DNA of 64,000 nt from positions 43,382 through 107,381 of the forward strand of contig JAFTMS010000034.1 of NCBI GenBank assembly GCA_017452265.1, read 5' to 3'. The notes beneath the pieces were generated by a model. It saw nothing but the letters and a program-made list of their open reading frames with translations. It did not search any database and was not told the DNA's origin. The position numbers were made by a program, and so were the translations under genes. The stretch is from Bacteroidales bacterium. GTDB taxonomy: Bacteria > Bacteroidota > Bacteroidia > Bacteroidales > UBA932. Shown here in pieces: positions 28,363-38,803 of this stretch. The first letter of the stretch is position 1; each line of letters begins with the position of its first letter.

Positions 28363-30069
28363 ATGAAAAGAACCATTCTCCTTGTCATTGCCTTGCTCAT
28401 GTCATCCTTGGCATCTGCTCAGACTGCATCTTTGCGTACCCATGGCACCGCCACCCAGCTCGTCGTGGACGGCGAGCCATTCCTTGTCCTTGGAGGCGAA
28501 CTCGGCAATTCATCCGCCGCTTGTCCCGAAGACATAGAACACATTTTCCCTAAGCTGGCGCGTATGGGGCTGAATACTGTGCTTGTTCCTGCATATTGGG
28601 ATCTGATGGAACCTGTCGAAGGTCAGTTCGACTTCTCTCTTACGGACAAGGTGCTGGAAACGGCCCGTGCAAATGGCCTTAAGGTGGTCTTTCTGTGGTT
28701 CGGTGCATGGAAGAATTCGATGAGTTGCTATGCTCCGATGTGGTTCAAGCAGGATTACAAGCGTTTTCCGCGCACATATACAAAGGAGGGTAAGCCTCTT
28801 GAGATAGCCAGTGCATTCTCCGAAAACGTGTTCAGAGCCGACTGCAAGGCATTTTCTGCGTGGCTGGAACATGTTGCGGAGGCGGACAGGGACAACGGCA
28901 CCGTGATAATGATACAGATAGAGAACGAAATAGGTATGCTGGAGGATGCGCGTGACCATTCTAAGGTCGCGGACAGGCTTTTCCGTTCTGCCGTGCCGAA
29001 GGAGCTTCTCGAACATCTGTCTTCCTCCGGAGCCGCCCTGCATCCGTATATGGCAGAGAAATGGGCTGCAAACGGCTCAAGGACGAAGGGGACATGGGCG
29101 GAAGTGTTCGGTGAGGACATATATGCCGATGAAATCTTCATGGCCTGGCATTATGCCTGCTATGTGGAGCGTATGGCACAGGCTGCCCGCAGCATTTACG
29201 ATGTGCCGCTCTTTGTGAATGCAGCGATGAACAGCCGCGGCCGCAGACCGGGTGAATACCCGTCCGCCGGACCTCTTGCCCATCTTGTCGACGTCTGGCA
29301 TTGTGCCGCACCGTCTGTCGATATTCTTGCTCCTGATCTTTATGACAACGGTTTCAAGGACTGGGTGGCGCAGTACGACCTTCACAACAATCCGCTTTTC
29401 ATTCCTGAGATTCGCCATACACAGAACAACGGTGTGCGTGCCTTCTATGTGTTCGGAGAGCACGATGCCATGGGTATAAGCCCGTTTTCGATCGAAGACG
29501 GTTCGGATGCACAGGGAACTCCTTTCGTGGAGGGATATGAAAAACTGCGCGAGATGATGCCTCTTCTTACCCGATGGCAGGGACAGGATGCGATGTGGGG
29601 CCTTCTTTTCGATAGTGAGGATAAGGAGCGCATCATAACTGACGGTGACCTGACGCTCACATGCCGTCACAATTTCACCCTGCCGTGGGATCCGCGTGCT
29701 ACTGACGGAAGTGTATGGCCTGAAGGTGGCGGCCTCATAATCAGACTGGCTGAAAATGAATATGTAGTTGCCGGCAACGGCATAGTCGTGGAGTTCGCAA
29801 AGACGACTGAGAAGCAGCAGACGGCACGTAAGGCGTTGGGCGAGGACGGTTTTGCAGCTGCCGGTTCAGGAAAGGCTGAGGCTGCAAGAACATCATGGCA
29901 AGGCTCACGTTGCGGAATCGGCTCCGTGGATGAAGTTGAAGTCCTTCCGGACGGTTCGTTCAGATATATACGCCGTCTGAATGGAGATCAGGATCACCAG
30001 GGCCGCCACGTCCGCATATCCGTAGGCGACGTGAAAGTCCTTCACGTAAAGCTTTACGAATACCGGTAA
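28363..30069 (+). CDS. GH35-type glycosidase with DUF5597 (putative beta-galactosidase)
   Basis: 568 residues with a signal peptide ending LASAQ. The TIM barrel begins with FLVLGGELGNSSA, followed by MGLNTVLVPAYWDLMEPVEGQFDF. Acid/base Glu189 lies in MIQIENEIG and the nucleophile Glu349 in FIPEIRH, matching GH35. A C-terminal beta-rich part (from about 430) fits DUF5597. It has no lipobox and is probably periplasmic. In a xylan locus it may remove galactose from side chains, but the substrate is inferred only from the family. Confidence 0.85.
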   Translation: MKRTILLVIALLMSSLASAQTASLRTHGTATQLVVDGEPFLVLGGELGNSSAACPEDIEHIFPKLARMGLNTVLVPAYWDLMEPVEGQFDFSLTDKVLETARANGLKVVFLWFGAWKNSMSCYAPMWFKQDYKRFPRTYTKEGKPLEIASAFSENVFRADCKAFSAWLEHVAEADRDNGTVIMIQIENEIGMLEDARDHSKVADRLFRSAVPKELLEHLSSSGAALHPYMAEKWAANGSRTKGTWAEVFGEDIYADEIFMAWHYACYVERMAQAARSIYDVPLFVNAAMNSRGRRPGEYPSAGPLAHLVDVWHCAAPSVDILAPDLYDNGFKDWVAQYDLHNNPLFIPEIRHTQNNGVRAFYVFGEHDAMGISPFSIEDGSDAQGTPFVEGYEKLREMMPLLTRWQGQDAMWGLLFDSEDKERIITDGDLTLTCRHNFTLPWDPRATDGSVWPEGGGLIIRLAENEYVVAGNGIVVEFAKTTEKQQTARKALGEDGFAAAGSGKAEAARTSWQGSRCGIGSVDEVEVLPDGSFRYIRRLNGDQDHQGRHVRISVGDVKVLHVKLYEYR

Positions 30070-30103
30070 TCCGTACCTGATTTAGCACGGATGTTGATTT
30101 GTG

Positions 30104-30128
30104 CTGGTTTTGAATAATTAAAAACCAG
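30104..30128 (+). promoter_or_regulatory. Hairpin just before the hdeD-like gene
   Basis: CTGGTTTT (30104-30111) pairs with AAAACCAG (30121-30128), ending 4 nt before the ATG at 30133. It could end the GH35 transcript or affect translation of the next gene. Function is inferred. Confidence 0.35.
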
Positions 30129-30132
30129 TGTT

Positions 30133-30732
30133 ATGAAACGTCATTTTGAGAACTTGACAAAGAGAGCCGGCCGTGCCATACAGCATTGGTGGCTCCTTGC
30201 GGTCGCCGGCATCCTCAGCATTGCAGCCGGCATTGCAGTGTTCGTATTCCCGCTTGAAGGCTATGTGGTGCTCAGCATCCTCTTCGGCGTGCTCATGCTT
30301 GTGGTCGGTGCTGCACAGCTCATAATCGCGGCTACGAGCGGCAATTACCTGATGATGAAGGGATATGTCATTGTCGGAGGCATTCTGGATCTTCTTATGG
30401 GCATCTTCCTCTGTGTGTATCCGGGCGTCACCCTCGTTCTTCTCCCCATCATGCTCGGCATCTGGATGATGTACCACAGCTTCATGATCATTGCCTTTGG
30501 CAGCGACCTTGATACATTCAAGTTTCAGGGCAGCGGCTGGGTGATATGCGGTGGCGTTCTGCTTCTCATGCTGTCTGTAGCTGTACTGCTGAATCCATTC
30601 AGTGCCGGAATCGCCACCGTCATTCTGATTGCAGGCGTAGGCCTGATAGTCTTTGGTATCCTTCTATGCGCAATGTCCGCCAAACTCAAGGACATACACA
30701 AAGCGATACAATCGATTTCGCCGGCAGAGTGA
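30133..30732 (+). CDS. HdeD-family (DUF308) inner-membrane protein
   Basis: 199 residues made mostly of paired hydrophobic helices: [91 protein letters not shown] and [17 protein letters not shown] (about six segments). HdeD relatives take part in acid resistance in enterobacteria; their role in Bacteroidota is not established. It does not look like a glycan gene and may be a bystander. Its last 47 nt overlap the 3-prime end of the convergent GH51 gene. Confidence 0.85.
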   Translation: MKRHFENLTKRAGRAIQHWWLLAVAGILSIAAGIAVFVFPLEGYVVLSILFGVLMLVVGAAQLIIAATSGNYLMMKGYVIVGGILDLLMGIFLCVYPGVTLVLLPIMLGIWMMYHSFMIIAFGSDLDTFKFQGSGWVICGGVLLLMLSVAVLLNPFSAGIATVILIAGVGLIVFGILLCAMSAKLKDIHKAIQSISPAE

Positions 30733-32236
30733 TGGTCAGCTTTCCGTTCCTTATCTTGAAATCCTTGAACTGCATCGGCCTGACAACGTCCGGACTGTCG
30801 AAATCGTTATGGTCCTGAATGTCGGCCGATGTAAGTATTTCACCATGTACCTTCCCCTTTACGGCAGTGTCCAGGCATATCGTCATTTCCGCATCTTCGG
30901 TGAGCGATGTGTTTGTGAGAGTGATGTTCAGTACGCCGTCTGAAGCTTTTGATGCTGTGGCGTCAAGAAGCGGATACGGCCTTCCGTTGCTGTCAGTTGC
31001 CCTGATCTCAGGCACTTCCACCGGGATGTATACGGCATCCTGATGCACATTGTACATCCTGAACACGTGATATGTCGGAGTCAGCACCATCTTCTCGCCC
31101 CTTGTCAGCACCATGGACTGAAGCACATTCGCAATCTGGGCGATGTTGGCCATCTTGAGCCTTTCCGTGTATTTGTGGAAGATGTTGAAGCTCAGGGCGG
31201 CAACCATTGCGTCACGCATCGTGTTCTGCTGGTACAGATGACCTGGATTTGTGCCGGGCTCCACGTCGAACCATGTTCCCCATTCGTCTAAAAGCAGGTC
31301 TATGTTGTTGTCCGGATCGTACTGTTCCATGATGGCGATGTGCTTTCTGATGACGCTCTCGATCTCCACGGCCTTGCCAAGCGTGTTGTAATACTCCTGT
31401 TCATCGAACTGCGTCGCCGAGCCCTTGCTGCCGTTCCAGCCTTTCACCGTATAATAATGGAGCGAGACACCGTCCATGCGTCCTCCGATGTTCTTCATAA
31501 GCACTTCCGTCCAGTTGTAGTCGTAGTCCGAAGCTCCGCTGGCGACCTTGTAGAGCCTGTTGTCCCCGTAGTTCCGGCAATATGTCTGGTAGCGGTTGTA
31601 CAGGAACGAGTAGTATTCCGGCACCATGTTGCCTCCGCACCCCCAGCTTTCGTTGCCCACTCCGAGGTACTTCACCTTCCACGGCTCTGTGCGGCCGTTT
31701 TCTGCCCTCAGCTTGGCCATCGGTCCGTCCGGCGCCGTCATGTATTCCACCCACTTGGCAAGTTCCTCCACCGTGCCTGAACCGACGTTCCCGCTAATGT
31801 ATGGCTCACAGCCTATCATCTCGCAGAGATTCAGGAATTCATGTGTTCCGAACGAGTTGTCCTCCACTGTTCCTCCCCAGTTGCTGTTCACCATCCTCGG
31901 TCTGTCCTCACGCGGCCCGATTCCGTCCCTCCAGTGATATTCGTCTGCGAAGCATCCTCCCGGCCAGCGCATCACCGGGACCTTCAGCTCTTTCAAAGCC
32001 TCCAGCACGTCGTTCCTGTAGCCGTCCGTATTAGGAATGTCCGATTCCTGACCCACCCATAGGCCTCCGTAGATGCAGCTTCCGAGGTGCTCGGCGAACT
32101 GACCGTAAATTTCCTTGGGGATGATCTGTCCGTCTGTAGCCTGGTCATGGACAAGGATGCTGACGTTCTGCTGTGCCGAAGCACCTGCAGTAAAAAACAG
32201 CGCAGCAACAGCATAAATGAATTTCTTCATATACAT
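30686..32236 (-). CDS. GH51 alpha-L-arabinofuranosidase
   Basis: 516 residues; starts at the first Met or at MKKFIYAV two codons later, with a signal peptide ending AGASAQ. GH51 features include [41 protein letters not shown], the acid/base Glu in [13 protein letters not shown] and the nucleophile Glu in [14 protein letters not shown]-terminal beta-sandwich begins near residue 395. It removes arabinose side chains from arabinoxylan fragments, probably in the periplasm. The coding end overlaps the hdeD-like gene by 47 nt on the opposite strand. Confidence 0.95.
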   Translation of the reverse strand: MYMKKFIYAVAALFFTAGASAQQNVSILVHDQATDGQIIPKEIYGQFAEHLGSCIYGGLWVGQESDIPNTDGYRNDVLEALKELKVPVMRWPGGCFADEYHWRDGIGPREDRPRMVNSNWGGTVEDNSFGTHEFLNLCEMIGCEPYISGNVGSGTVEELAKWVEYMTAPDGPMAKLRAENGRTEPWKVKYLGVGNESWGCGGNMVPEYYSFLYNRYQTYCRNYGDNRLYKVASGASDYDYNWTEVLMKNIGGRMDGVSLHYYTVKGWNGSKGSATQFDEQEYYNTLGKAVEIESVIRKHIAIMEQYDPDNNIDLLLDEWGTWFDVEPGTNPGHLYQQNTMRDAMVAALSFNIFHKYTERLKMANIAQIANVLQSMVLTRGEKMVLTPTYHVFRMYNVHQDAVYIPVEVPEIRATDSNGRPYPLLDATASKASDGVLNITLTNTSLTEDAEMTICLDTAVKGKVHGEILTSADIQDHNDFDSPDVVRPMQFKDFKIRNGKLTITLPAKSIVSLCVCP

Positions 32237-32259
32237 ATCAGTTTCAGTGTTACCATAGT

Positions 32260-32313
32260 GATAGCCATGTCGTATGTCATTGCGAGGAGCACAGCGACGT
32301 GGCTATCTCTGTA
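32260..32313. repeat. Dispersed palindromic repeat (REP-like), copy 1
   Basis: The core begins GTCATTGCGAGGAGC at 32276, continues AGCGACGTGGCTATCT and ends near 32313. It shares its ends with copies at 40303-40340 and 43321-43355. Outer arms 32260-32272 and 32295-32307 match at 12 of 13 positions, so it can form a long hairpin. It lies between the divergent GH51 and GH31 genes. Confidence 0.75.
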
Positions 32314-32426
32314 AAGATACGACAAATCCCCCACAATCCATCGTCAGATATCAAATATGACAGCTTTTGTATCAAATGACACCGCAACATGCAACAAAAC
32401 ACCCCTTTCATCCGGAACGAAATGCC

Positions 32427-32434
32427 TATATTTG
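32427..32434 (+). promoter_or_regulatory. -7 promoter box of the GH31-GH2-regulator run
   Basis: TATATTTG is a perfect TAnnTTTG box, 49 nt before the GH31 start. The TTTC at 32406-32409 is too close (17 nt) for an ideal -33 box. Confidence 0.55.
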
Positions 32435-32483
32435 TATTGTCGAAAGACCGCATTGGAATTAACAACTGAAACTATATACTGAT

Positions 32484-35336
32484 ATGAAGGCAAAAGGCAT
32501 TTCTCTTCTCCTGCTTTCGGCCATTGCCCTGGGCGCCTGCTCGGGAGCTTACAGGCAGGACGGTTCAAGTGTGACGGTAAAGGTGCATGATGTTGTGGAC
32601 GGAGGTCCTCAGCTCGTGCGTCTGGAGGTGATGGGGGACAGGCTCATCCATGTCTCCGCCACCCCGGAAAAAAGGTTCGCGGATCCGCAGAGCCTCGTGA
32701 TTCTGCCGCAGGAGGGCAGGACGGAATTCACGACGCAGCAGCACGGAGATACGATAACCGTCTCCACGTCTGCGGTAAAGGCGAACGTGCTCGCTTCCAC
32801 CGGCGAAGTGTGGTTCACGGACCTCGAAGGCAACGTGATTCTTGCCGAGCAGCAGGGAGGCGGAAAGACCTTCGAGCCGATCGAGGTGGACGGGACACAT
32901 GGATATTCCTTCCGCCAGGTCTTCGAATCTCCTGAAGATGAGGCGTTCTACGGCCTCGGACAGCATCAGGCGGACGAATTCAACTATAAGGGAAAGAACG
33001 AGGAACTCTTCCAGTACAATACAAAGGTGTCCGTTCCGTTCATTGTGTCCAACAAGGGCTACGGCGTCCTGATGGACAGCTATTCTATGATGCGATTCGG
33101 CAATCCGAGCGATTACAGTCAGCTCGGTGAAGTGTTCAAACTCTACGATAAGAACGGCAAGGAAGGCTGTCTTACAGGAACTTACGTGCCGGAACACGGC
33201 GAAACCATTGTCCGTGACGAGCCTAAACTGTATTTTGAATATCTCGTCGAACCGAAGATGGAGAAGGTCGTGAACCTTCCGGAAGGCTTCGTGTTCTTCA
33301 ATTCCGACGTCACTTACGAGGGCGCGGTCGAGGCTCCTGTGACGGGAGATTATCAGTTCATCCTTTATTATGCCGGATATACGACGGTGACGGTCGGTGG
33401 GGAAGAGGTCGTTCCGGAGCGCTGGAGGACGGCGTGGAACCCGAATGCCTACAAGTTCACGGTGCATCTCGAGGCAGGGGAGAAGACTCCGCTCAAGGTG
33501 GAATGGAAGCCGGACGGATGGGTGTCCTATTGTGGCCTCCGTGCGTATGACGTCGTGGATCCTGTGGAGCAGGCGAAGCATTCGTGGTGGAGCGAGATGA
33601 CAAAGCAGATGGACTGGTATTTCATCGCCGGAGAGGATATGGACGAGATCATCAGCGGATACCGTACCCTTACTGGAAAGGCCCAGGTGATGCCTAAGTG
33701 GGCAATGGGATACTGGCAGAGCCGCGAGCGCTACAAGACATCCACAGAAATGATCGAGGCCCTTGAGGGCTTCCGCAAGAGGAATATACCTATCGACAAC
33801 ATCGTCATGGACTGGAGCCACTGGAGGGAGGACGACTGGGGCGGTCATGAATTCGATCCTGCGCGTTTCCCTGATCCTAAGGCAATGGTGGACTCTATTC
33901 ACGCCATGAACGGACGCATGATGATTTCCGTATGGCCTAAATTCTATGTGGACACCGAGCACTACAAGGAATTCGACGAAAAGGGATGGATGTATACGAA
34001 GGCGTACGAGGACGGTGTACGCGACTGGATAGGCCAGGGATATCTCTACGGCTTCTACGATGCATATTCGCCTCAGGCACGTGAACTTTTCTGGAATCAG
34101 ATGTATGAGCATTATTATCCGCTCGGCATCGATGCATGGTGGATGGACGCTTCCGAGCCTAATGTCCGCGACTGCACAAACATGGACTACAGAAAGGCCC
34201 TCTGCGGCCCGACAGCCCTCGGCTCTTCGACTGAGTTCTTCAACGCATATGCCCTTGTGAATGCGGATGCGATATATAACGGACAGCGTGGTGTGGACAA
34301 CGATAAACGCGTGTTCCTTCTTACGAGAAGCGGCTTTGCAGGCCTCCAGAGGTATTCTACGGCGACATGGAGCGGAGATATAGCCACGCGCTGGGAGGAC
34401 ATGAAGGCCCAGATTTCGGCCGGCCTGAACTTCGCGATAAGCGGCATACCGTACTGGACGATGGATATCGGAGGCTTCTGTGTCGAGAACCGTTATGTGG
34501 ACGGACAGAATGTCTGGGACAGGACTGGAAAAGAGAATGCGGACTACAAGGAGTGGCGTGAGCTCAATACACGCTGGTTCCAGTTCGGCGCCTTCTGCCC
34601 TCTCTATCGTGCCCACGGTCAGTTCCCTCTGCGTGAGCCTTGGGAAATCGCTCCGGAAGGACATCCTGCATACGAATCTATAGTATATTATACCAAGCTC
34701 CGCTACGCCCTTATGCCGTACATATATTCGCTTGCCGGCATGACGTGGTTCGAGGACTATACGATAATGCGTCCTCTTGTAATGGACTTCTTGCCCGACA
34801 AAAAGGTGGCCGATATCGGAGACACATATATGTTCGGTCCGTCGTTCCTGGTAGCTCCTGTTTACGAGTACGGGGCACGCACGCGTAAGGTCTATTTTCC
34901 AGAATGCGAAGGCTGGTACGACTTCTATAACAATGAATACGTGGCCGGAGGCCAGACTCTGAATGTGAAGGCGCCATACGACAGGATGCCGCTTTATGTA
35001 CGTGCCGGCTCGATTGTGCCGATGGGCCCTGAAATGCAGTGGTCGGACGAGAAGCCTGCCGATGTGATAGACCTTTATGTATATGAGGGAGCAGACGGAG
35101 AGTTTACCCTTTACGAGGATGAGAACGTGAACTATAATTACGAGAAGGGCCTTTGCTCGATGATCGACTTCACATATGACGCTCAGTCGGGAGCGCTGAA
35201 GATAGGTGAGCGCCGTGGAGAATTCCCGGGCATGCTGAAGGAGCGCGTCTTCAATGTGATTCCTGTGTCGAAGGACGGTGTCGGAAAGGTGCAGACGGTA
35301 CATTACGACGGTTCTGCTGTAGCTGTGGTTTTGTAA
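32484..35336 (+). CDS. GH31 glycosidase with PA14 insert (putative alpha-xylosidase)
   Basis: 950 residues, lipoprotein (lipobox IALGAC, Cys19). The order is an N-terminal beta-sandwich (35-250), a PA14 domain (about 255-358; VTGDYQFILYYAGYTTVTVGG), the catalytic barrel with nucleophile Asp555 in WWMDASEPN and acid/base Asp632 in TWSGDIATRW, and C-terminal sandwiches (LVAPVYEYGARTRKVYFPE). The PA14 insert at this place is known from alpha-xylosidases acting on xyloglucan-type oligosaccharides, and WWMDASEP also fits. In this locus the natural substrate is uncertain. It leads a plus-strand run with GH2 and the Nudix regulator. Confidence 0.88.
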   Translation: MKAKGISLLLLSAIALGACSGAYRQDGSSVTVKVHDVVDGGPQLVRLEVMGDRLIHVSATPEKRFADPQSLVILPQEGRTEFTTQQHGDTITVSTSAVKANVLASTGEVWFTDLEGNVILAEQQGGGKTFEPIEVDGTHGYSFRQVFESPEDEAFYGLGQHQADEFNYKGKNEELFQYNTKVSVPFIVSNKGYGVLMDSYSMMRFGNPSDYSQLGEVFKLYDKNGKEGCLTGTYVPEHGETIVRDEPKLYFEYLVEPKMEKVVNLPEGFVFFNSDVTYEGAVEAPVTGDYQFILYYAGYTTVTVGGEEVVPERWRTAWNPNAYKFTVHLEAGEKTPLKVEWKPDGWVSYCGLRAYDVVDPVEQAKHSWWSEMTKQMDWYFIAGEDMDEIISGYRTLTGKAQVMPKWAMGYWQSRERYKTSTEMIEALEGFRKRNIPIDNIVMDWSHWREDDWGGHEFDPARFPDPKAMVDSIHAMNGRMMISVWPKFYVDTEHYKEFDEKGWMYTKAYEDGVRDWIGQGYLYGFYDAYSPQARELFWNQMYEHYYPLGIDAWWMDASEPNVRDCTNMDYRKALCGPTALGSSTEFFNAYALVNADAIYNGQRGVDNDKRVFLLTRSGFAGLQRYSTATWSGDIATRWEDMKAQISAGLNFAISGIPYWTMDIGGFCVENRYVDGQNVWDRTGKENADYKEWRELNTRWFQFGAFCPLYRAHGQFPLREPWEIAPEGHPAYESIVYYTKLRYALMPYIYSLAGMTWFEDYTIMRPLVMDFLPDKKVADIGDTYMFGPSFLVAPVYEYGARTRKVYFPECEGWYDFYNNEYVAGGQTLNVKAPYDRMPLYVRAGSIVPMGPEMQWSDEKPADVIDLYVYEGADGEFTLYEDENVNYNYEKGLCSMIDFTYDAQSGALKIGERRGEFPGMLKERVFNVIPVSKDGVGKVQTVHYDGSAVAVVL

Positions 35337-35365
35337 ACCCTTGTATCTTAGTGACTTATAGAAAC

Positions 35366-35391
35366 TGCGTGCTCCCCATTGGCGGCACGCA
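35366..35391. terminator. Hairpin between GH31 and GH2, near copy of the xylE terminator
   Basis: TGCGTGC pairs with GCACGCA around a 12-base loop, with TTTT following on the plus strand. In reverse complement it matches 43238-43263, the terminator after xylE, at 24 of 26 positions. It probably ends the GH31 transcript, at least partly. Confidence 0.7.
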
Positions 35392-35434
35392 TTTTCTGCA
35401 GGTTGTTGATTTGTAAGTATTTGTGTTTTTCACT

Positions 35435-37951
35435 ATGAGACGATTGGTGTATGTGCTGCTGGCGGCTTTGCTGCTGTCCTGCAGCGAGGCTGATGACTGC
35501 GGCCGTGAACGTGTGTCCTTCAACGACGGCTGGCGCTTCTCTTTGGGCGATTCTGCAGAGTGGGCTTCCGCCGGTTATGACGACAGCTCATGGCGCTGTC
35601 TCGACCTTCCTCACGACTGGGCGATAGAAGGGGATTTCAGCAATGACAATCCGTCCGGCCCGGGAGGTGGTGCTCTGCCAGGAGGAACGGGCTGGTACAG
35701 AAAGACTTTCGTGCCTTCATCCGCGGATGCGGACATGCTCTGGAGGCTGGATTTCGACGGAGTGTATATGAATGCTGAAGTATTCATCAATGGTCAGAGC
35801 CTCGGCGTACGCCCGTATGGATATATATCTTTCGGATATGACATCACTCCTTATCTGCGCTACGATGAGCCGAATGTCGTGGCCGTGAAGGTGGACAACG
35901 CCGAGCAACCTAATTCACGCTGGTATTCAGGATGCGGCATATACCGTAACGTATGGCTTACGAAGACGGGGAAGATCCGCATTGCACCGTACGGAGTATA
36001 CGCCATGCCTCGTGTCAGATATGACCAATTCCCAGATGATGGCCCGGATGCCGGCTTCTTCTTTGTGCAGACGGATGTGCTCAGCGAAGAAGAAGACAGC
36101 CTGCAGGTCATTCTGAGGCAGATTGTCAGGAATGCCGAGGGCAGGGAAGTGGGACGTGCCGAGGAATTGTACCGCATTTCTGAAATAGCGGATGTGGAAC
36201 AGATGGTGGAAGTGTCACGTCCTCATCTCTGGGATGTGGATGATCCGTATCTGTATACATTGGTGACTGAAATAGCCGCTCCCGATGGCAGAATTATGGA
36301 CAGGGTTGAGACCAGGACCGGACTTCGTCATTTTCATTTCGATGCGGAAAAGGGCTTCTTCCTTAATGACAAGTCCATGAAGATCAATGGCGTATGTCTG
36401 CATCACGATTTCGGTTGCCTCGGCGCCGCCTTCAATATGAATGCAGCGCGCCGTCAGCTTGAAATCCTCAAGGAAATGGGCTGCAACAGCATACGTACCT
36501 CCCATAATCCTCCTGCTCCTGAGCTTCTCGATCTCTGCGACGAAATGGGCTTCATCGTTCAGGACGAGGCTTTCGACATGTGGCGCAAGAAGAAGACCGC
36601 CCATGACTATTCAAGATATTTCAACCAGTGGCACGAGAGGGATCTGCGTGACTTCATCCTCCGGGACAGAAACCATCCTTCGGTCATGATGTGGAGCATC
36701 GGCAATGAAGTACTTGAGCAGTGGTCGCATGCTGATGCGGACACACTCAGTCTTGCAGAGGCGAACCTCATCCTCAATTTCGGACATTCTGCGGATATGC
36801 TTGCGTCCGATAACGGCAGCATGAGCGTGAATTCCCTTCTTACGGCAAAGCTTGCGGACATCGTGCGCCAGTATGATGAGACAAGGCCTGTGACGGCTGG
36901 ATGCAACGAACCGGATCCCGGCAATCATCTGTTCCGCAGCGGCGCACTGGACATCATAGGCTATAACTATCATAATCAGAACATTGCGGACGTGCCGAAG
37001 AATTTTCCGGGAAAGCCTTTCATCATCACAGAAAGCAATTCCGCCCTCATGACGCGCGGATACTACCGCATGCCGAGCGACAGCATGTTCATCTGGCCTG
37101 TCCGCTGGGACATCCCGTTCCACGACGATTCGTTCGCCTGCTCGTCCTACGAGAATTGCCATGTTCCCTGGGGAAATACTCATGAGGAGACGCTCAAGCT
37201 TGTGAGGAACAACGACTTCGTGAGCGGACAGTATGTCTGGACTGGCTTCGACTACATCGGCGAACCGACTCCGTACGGCTGGCCTGCTCGCAGCTCTTTC
37301 TTCGGCATTGTGGATCTCGCAGGCTTCCCTAAGGATGTGTATTATCTTTACAGGTCTGAATGGACCGACGAACCTGTCCTGCACCTCTTCCCGCATTGGA
37401 ACTGGACTGAAGGAGAGGATATAGACATGTGGTGCTATTATAACAATGCCGATGAGGTGGAACTTTTCGTGAACGGAGTTTCCCAGGGCGTACGCCGTAA
37501 GACAGAGGACTGCCTTCATACGGTCTGGAGAGTGAAATATGAGCCGGGAACCGCAGAAGTGGTTGCATATGCCGCTGGTCGTGAAGTGGGTAGAAAGGCA
37601 GTGCATACGGCAGGAGAGCCGGCTCAACTCCGTCTTACGATGGACCGTTACGGCGAAGGATACGAAGATGACGCCCTCGGATTTGTGACGGTGGAAGTCC
37701 TTGATGCAGACGGGAATATATGTCCGGATGCCGACAATCTCATAAGCTTCGGACTTGATGGTGACAGTGCCGTCATCGCCGGCGTCGACAACGGAAATCC
37801 GGTCTCGATGGAACGTTTCAAGGCCGACTGCCGCAAAGCCTTCCACGGCAAATGCCTCGTCGTCCTTCAGGCCACCGCTCTCGGCCGCACCACCCTCCGC
37901 GCCACTGCCCCCGGCCTTGCTCCGGCCTCACTTGACTTCAGGTCACGATGA
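35435..37951 (+). CDS. GH2 glycosidase (beta-galactosidase-like), lipoprotein
   Basis: 838 residues from MRRLVYVLL; an ATG four codons upstream (35423) is less likely because the hydrophobic lipoprotein signal starts here (lipobox ALLLSC, Cys16). The sugar-binding sandwich has NDGWRFSLGD, LPHDWAIEGDF and GTGWYRKTF. The acid/base Glu425 lies in WSIGNEV and the nucleophile Glu533 in FIITESN. RTSHNPPAPELLDLCDEMGF is typical of GH2 beta-galactosidases. DUF4982-like and immunoglobulin-like domains follow from about 640. It sits 36 nt before the Nudix regulator. Removal of terminal galactose is the likely job, inferred from the family. Confidence 0.88.
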   Translation: MRRLVYVLLAALLLSCSEADDCGRERVSFNDGWRFSLGDSAEWASAGYDDSSWRCLDLPHDWAIEGDFSNDNPSGPGGGALPGGTGWYRKTFVPSSADADMLWRLDFDGVYMNAEVFINGQSLGVRPYGYISFGYDITPYLRYDEPNVVAVKVDNAEQPNSRWYSGCGIYRNVWLTKTGKIRIAPYGVYAMPRVRYDQFPDDGPDAGFFFVQTDVLSEEEDSLQVILRQIVRNAEGREVGRAEELYRISEIADVEQMVEVSRPHLWDVDDPYLYTLVTEIAAPDGRIMDRVETRTGLRHFHFDAEKGFFLNDKSMKINGVCLHHDFGCLGAAFNMNAARRQLEILKEMGCNSIRTSHNPPAPELLDLCDEMGFIVQDEAFDMWRKKKTAHDYSRYFNQWHERDLRDFILRDRNHPSVMMWSIGNEVLEQWSHADADTLSLAEANLILNFGHSADMLASDNGSMSVNSLLTAKLADIVRQYDETRPVTAGCNEPDPGNHLFRSGALDIIGYNYHNQNIADVPKNFPGKPFIITESNSALMTRGYYRMPSDSMFIWPVRWDIPFHDDSFACSSYENCHVPWGNTHEETLKLVRNNDFVSGQYVWTGFDYIGEPTPYGWPARSSFFGIVDLAGFPKDVYYLYRSEWTDEPVLHLFPHWNWTEGEDIDMWCYYNNADEVELFVNGVSQGVRRKTEDCLHTVWRVKYEPGTAEVVAYAAGREVGRKAVHTAGEPAQLRLTMDRYGEGYEDDALGFVTVEVLDADGNICPDADNLISFGLDGDSAVIAGVDNGNPVSMERFKADCRKAFHGKCLVVLQATALGRTTLRATAPGLAPASLDFRSR

Positions 37952-37976
37952 TCTACATATTTATCTTGATAAGCAT

Positions 37977-37984
37977 AAGGAGGA
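37977..37984 (+). promoter_or_regulatory. Strong Shine-Dalgarno sequence before the Nudix regulator
   Basis: AAGGAGGA lies 3 nt before the ATG at 37988. Such a strong site is unusual in this window, where other genes have A/T-rich leaders, and it fixes the start of this regulator. Confidence 0.65.
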
Positions 37985-37987
37985 CTC

Positions 37988-38734
37988 ATGTCAAACGTAC
38001 AGACAAATTCGGCAATTTCGGTGGATTGTGTGATCTTCGGGTTTGACGGGACGGCGCTTAAGGTGCTGCTGGTCAGGAGGAAGACGGCGGATCCGCTGTA
38101 TCATGACAGCTGGCTGAAGCTTCCCGGGGCGATGATCCGGGAGAATGAGACGCTTCCGGAGGCGGCGGCGAGGGTGCTGGAGGGGAGTACGGGGCTGAAG
38201 GGACTGTATCTGAAGCAGACGTCCATATTCTCGGATCCGGAAAGGGTGAATGCCGACGAACTGAACTGGATATGCGAATACCACGGAATACATACGGACA
38301 GGGTGGTGACTGTGGGCTATTACGCCCTTGTGAAACTTGACAGGAACATGACGGACTATACGAGCAGGCAGGGCGCTGTGTGGATGAATGTGGACGACAT
38401 ACACCACCTTATAATGGACCATATGGACATACTTTCCGATGCTTTGACGGTTCTTCAGAAGGAGGTGCTGCTGTCATCCACGGCCTTCCAGCTTCTGCCT
38501 AAGAAATTTACTGTCAGGCAGCTGCAGAATCTGCTTGAGGCAGTATTCGGCATCGAGATAGACAACCGCAATTTCCGCAAGAAGCTCTTTTCTTCAGGCA
38601 TACTCATCGAAACGGATGAGATGGAACGGAATGTAAACCATAAGCCTGCGAGGCTGTATACGCTCAACAAAAGTGCCTTCGGAAAGAAAGGATATGGTAA
38701 TTTTAGAATGTTGTCCGAGTTTGTAAATCTTTGA
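37988..38734 (+). CDS. Nudix-domain transcriptional regulator (NrtR/AraR-type), probable xylose regulator
   Basis: 248 residues. The N-terminal Nudix fold (about 10-140) is seen in DCVIFGFDGTALKVLLVRRK and LPGAMIRENETLPEAAARVLEGSTGLKG. The Nudix box is degenerate: the REUxEE core reads RVLEGST, so hydrolase activity is probably lost. A winged helix follows (about 155-235; LLPKKFTVRQLQNLLEAVFG, NFRKKL, HKPARLYTLN). In Bacteroidota, proteins of this type (such as AraR) are sugar-responsive repressors. The gene lies directly before xylB-xylA-xylE, so xylose-dependent control of that operon is the best guess. Confidence 0.85.
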   Translation: MSNVQTNSAISVDCVIFGFDGTALKVLLVRRKTADPLYHDSWLKLPGAMIRENETLPEAAARVLEGSTGLKGLYLKQTSIFSDPERVNADELNWICEYHGIHTDRVVTVGYYALVKLDRNMTDYTSRQGAVWMNVDDIHHLIMDHMDILSDALTVLQKEVLLSSTAFQLLPKKFTVRQLQNLLEAVFGIEIDNRNFRKKLFSSGILIETDEMERNVNHKPARLYTLNKSAFGKKGYGNFRMLSEFVNL

Positions 38735-38803
38735 CAGATAAATATATCACCATGTACTTAACGTATTTTTGGTACAAAGTTTCCGAGTGTCGTTTTCTTA
38801 TAC

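Noticed and set aside
32565-35303. A 912-codon open frame on the minus strand
   Set aside because: It lies wholly antisense to the GH31 gene, which has intact catalytic motifs. The frame is rich in His, Arg and Val without any family motif; it stays open because the sense strand rarely uses codons that give antisense stops.
36611-37846. A 411-codon open frame on the minus strand
   Set aside because: Antisense to the GH2 gene; no recognisable protein features.
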